Positions 15,679-16,684 of a stretch of 16,684 nt of DNA are shown here, one piece after another (position 1 is the stretch's first letter; each line of letters starts with the position of its first letter). Made by a program: the position numbers and the translations under genes. Location: contig CANIYB010000015.1 of the NCBI GenBank assembly GCA_947471105.1, positions 1-16,684 of the forward strand. The letters are read 5' to 3'. The DNA comes from Cytophagaceae bacterium (GTDB lineage Bacteria > Bacteroidota > Bacteroidia > Cytophagales > Spirosomataceae). The notes beneath the pieces are model-generated. The model did no database searches, was not told the origin of the DNA, and was given only the letters and a program-made list of their open reading frames with translations.

Positions 15679-16684
15679 ATGCATAATAATTATTTTTTTC
15701 TGCAAAAATTGGTGGTTCAATTGAGGCAAAGTTTAATGTATGCTCGTTTGAAGCAATGTTTTTCGCAGGAAAAAGATGAATTGGTTTTGGGCTTTGAACG
15801 TCAAAATGGGGAAGACTTTTGGATTAAATGTGTGTTGGGTTCCCAATTTTCTATCCTCCAATTTCCGGATCAATTTCATCGTGCAGGTCGAAATTCAGTG
15901 GATTTATTTTCAGAATTATTGTTGGCCGAAGTGCAAGCAGTAGAAATGTTTGAGAACGAGCGTGCTTTTTCCATTCATTTATTGGGTGATTTTGTCTTGG
16001 TATTTAAACTTTTTGGCAATCGGTCTAACTTGATTTTATTTCGCGATTCGACCTATCAATCTCAATTTCAAGGTAGGTTGAAAAATGATCAATCAGTAGA
16101 TCTGCCACATATTAATCGGATCATTAAGCAAGATTATCAAGCTTTTATAGAGAATGATTGTGAAGTGGCTTCTTTGTTTCCCACCTTAGGGAAAGAGGGA
16201 TTAGCTTATTTACATCGGAATGGATTTGAGAGTTTAGAGGCTCAAGGTCGCTGGCGACTGATTGAGCAAATGCTTGACCTGTTAGACCAACAAGTATTTT
16301 TTATTGCCGAATCTGAAAAGGGTGTTTATTTGACGTTATTTCCGGTTGACGAGTATTTATATAAGTCGACCGATCCCATCGATGCTTTAAATAAACTTTA
16401 CAGTTTTCATTTTTCTATTGGCGAATTCAAAAAGGAGAAAAATTTGATTTTAGCTGCCTTAGATCGAAAATTGAACAAAACACAAAACTATTTGGATGAT
16501 TTAAATCGTCAAAAAATCCTTCGTGATTCGAACGTTCCTTATGAGGAAATTGGTAATATTTTGATGGCTAATTTGCATGCAATACCTACGAACACCTCAC
16601 AAGTTATTTTAGACGATTTTTACCGGAATCAACCCATTAAGATAAAATTAAATGCGACGCTTTCTGCTGCTCAGAATGCTGAAA
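15679..16684 (+). CDS. rqcH: NFACT family protein, RqcH-like (ribosome-associated quality control), N-terminal part; 3' end outside window
   Basis: An open frame runs from the ATG at 15679 to the window end without a stop, giving 335 residues. RqcH/Rqc2-type NFACT proteins bind 50S subunits that carry stalled peptidyl-tRNA and recruit tRNA to extend the nascent chain (alanine tails in bacteria). The N-terminus MHNNYFFLQKL fits Bacteroidota members, so 15679 is preferred over the in-frame ATG at 15736. Visible parts are NFACT-N (about 1-125, with FGNRSNLILF matching the family's GRxSNIIL), an HhH-like middle (about 150-205), and the start of the coiled coil (about 248-285), followed by the characteristic IKIKLNATLSAAQNAE (320-335) that leads towards the NFACT-R domain. 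At the tRNA-recruiting Asp-Arg motif this protein has Glu94-Arg95. The symbol rqcH is by homology only; older annotations call it a fibronectin-binding protein. Confidence 0.88.
   Translation, partial: MHNNYFFLQKLVVQLRQSLMYARLKQCFSQEKDELVLGFERQNGEDFWIKCVLGSQFSILQFPDQFHRAGRNSVDLFSELLLAEVQAVEMFENERAFSIHLLGDFVLVFKLFGNRSNLILFRDSTYQSQFQGRLKNDQSVDLPHINRIIKQDYQAFIENDCEVASLFPTLGKEGLAYLHRNGFESLEAQGRWRLIEQMLDLLDQQVFFIAESEKGVYLTLFPVDEYLYKSTDPIDALNKLYSFHFSIGEFKKEKNLILAALDRKLNKTQNYLDDLNRQKILRDSNVPYEEIGNILMANLHAIPTNTSQVILDDFYRNQPIKIKLNATLSAAQNAE

Noticed and set aside
15658..15729. N-terminal extension of yigZ up to a TTG at 15729
   Set aside because: It adds 24 residues with no family match and runs across the start of the divergent NFACT gene, whose N-terminus is well supported. 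The ATG at 15657 fits YigZ length.

Overview
The window reads as chromosomal DNA of a Bacteroidota bacterium, probably of the Cytophagales type. Three things point there: a beta-barrel C-terminus of the TonB-dependent receptor style, promoter-like sites of the TTG-N(17-23)-TAnnTTTG kind, and protein sequences typical of that phylum (for example an NFACT protein beginning MHNNYFFL). This is inferred from recognised families, not from a database search. The window is densely coded: every gap between genes is under about 130 bp. I saw no tRNA or rRNA gene, CRISPR array, insertion sequence or phage gene.

Layout. Positions 1-609 hold the 3' end of an outer-membrane beta-barrel gene, followed by an uncharacterised lipoprotein (691-1359). 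Converging on it is a minus-strand run with almost no spacing: mgtE (Mg2+ channel), dtd (D-aminoacyl-tRNA deacylase), a MazG-like nucleotide pyrophosphohydrolase and a D-2-hydroxyacid dehydrogenase. A good Bacteroidota-type promoter lies before mgtE. Upstream of it, also on the minus strand, is ksgA/rsmA, with a GTG start and an unusually good Shine-Dalgarno sequence. Divergent from ksgA is a large soluble hybrid histidine kinase (PAS-PAS-GAF-PAS-HisKA-HATPase-REC-Hpt), followed after 11 bp by a secreted CE7-type acetyl esterase, and then by clpB.

A strong bidirectional terminator separates clpB from a second minus-strand cluster: yigZ (IMPACT family), then an FAH-fold 2-keto-3-deoxy-pentonate dehydratase, then a 2-oxoglutarate semialdehyde dehydrogenase. 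The last two are the final two steps of the oxidative (Weimberg-type) pentose pathway, leading to 2-oxoglutarate. Divergent from yigZ, and cut by the window end, is an NFACT/RqcH-like gene whose frame is open from 15679 to the end.

How the genes relate. Most are housekeeping genes. Several serve translation or protein quality: KsgA (rRNA methylation), Dtd (tRNA proofreading), ClpB (disaggregation), NFACT/RqcH (rescue of stalled 50S subunits) and possibly YigZ. The metabolic part is the distal half of oxidative pentose use plus a secreted carbohydrate esterase. I found no convincing undescribed system. The points most worth checking are the Glu-for-Asp change at the RqcH tRNA-recruiting motif, the divergent start regions (one 21 bp apart, one with overlapping predicted promoters), the pathway pair without its upstream enzymes, and the kinase-esterase pairing.
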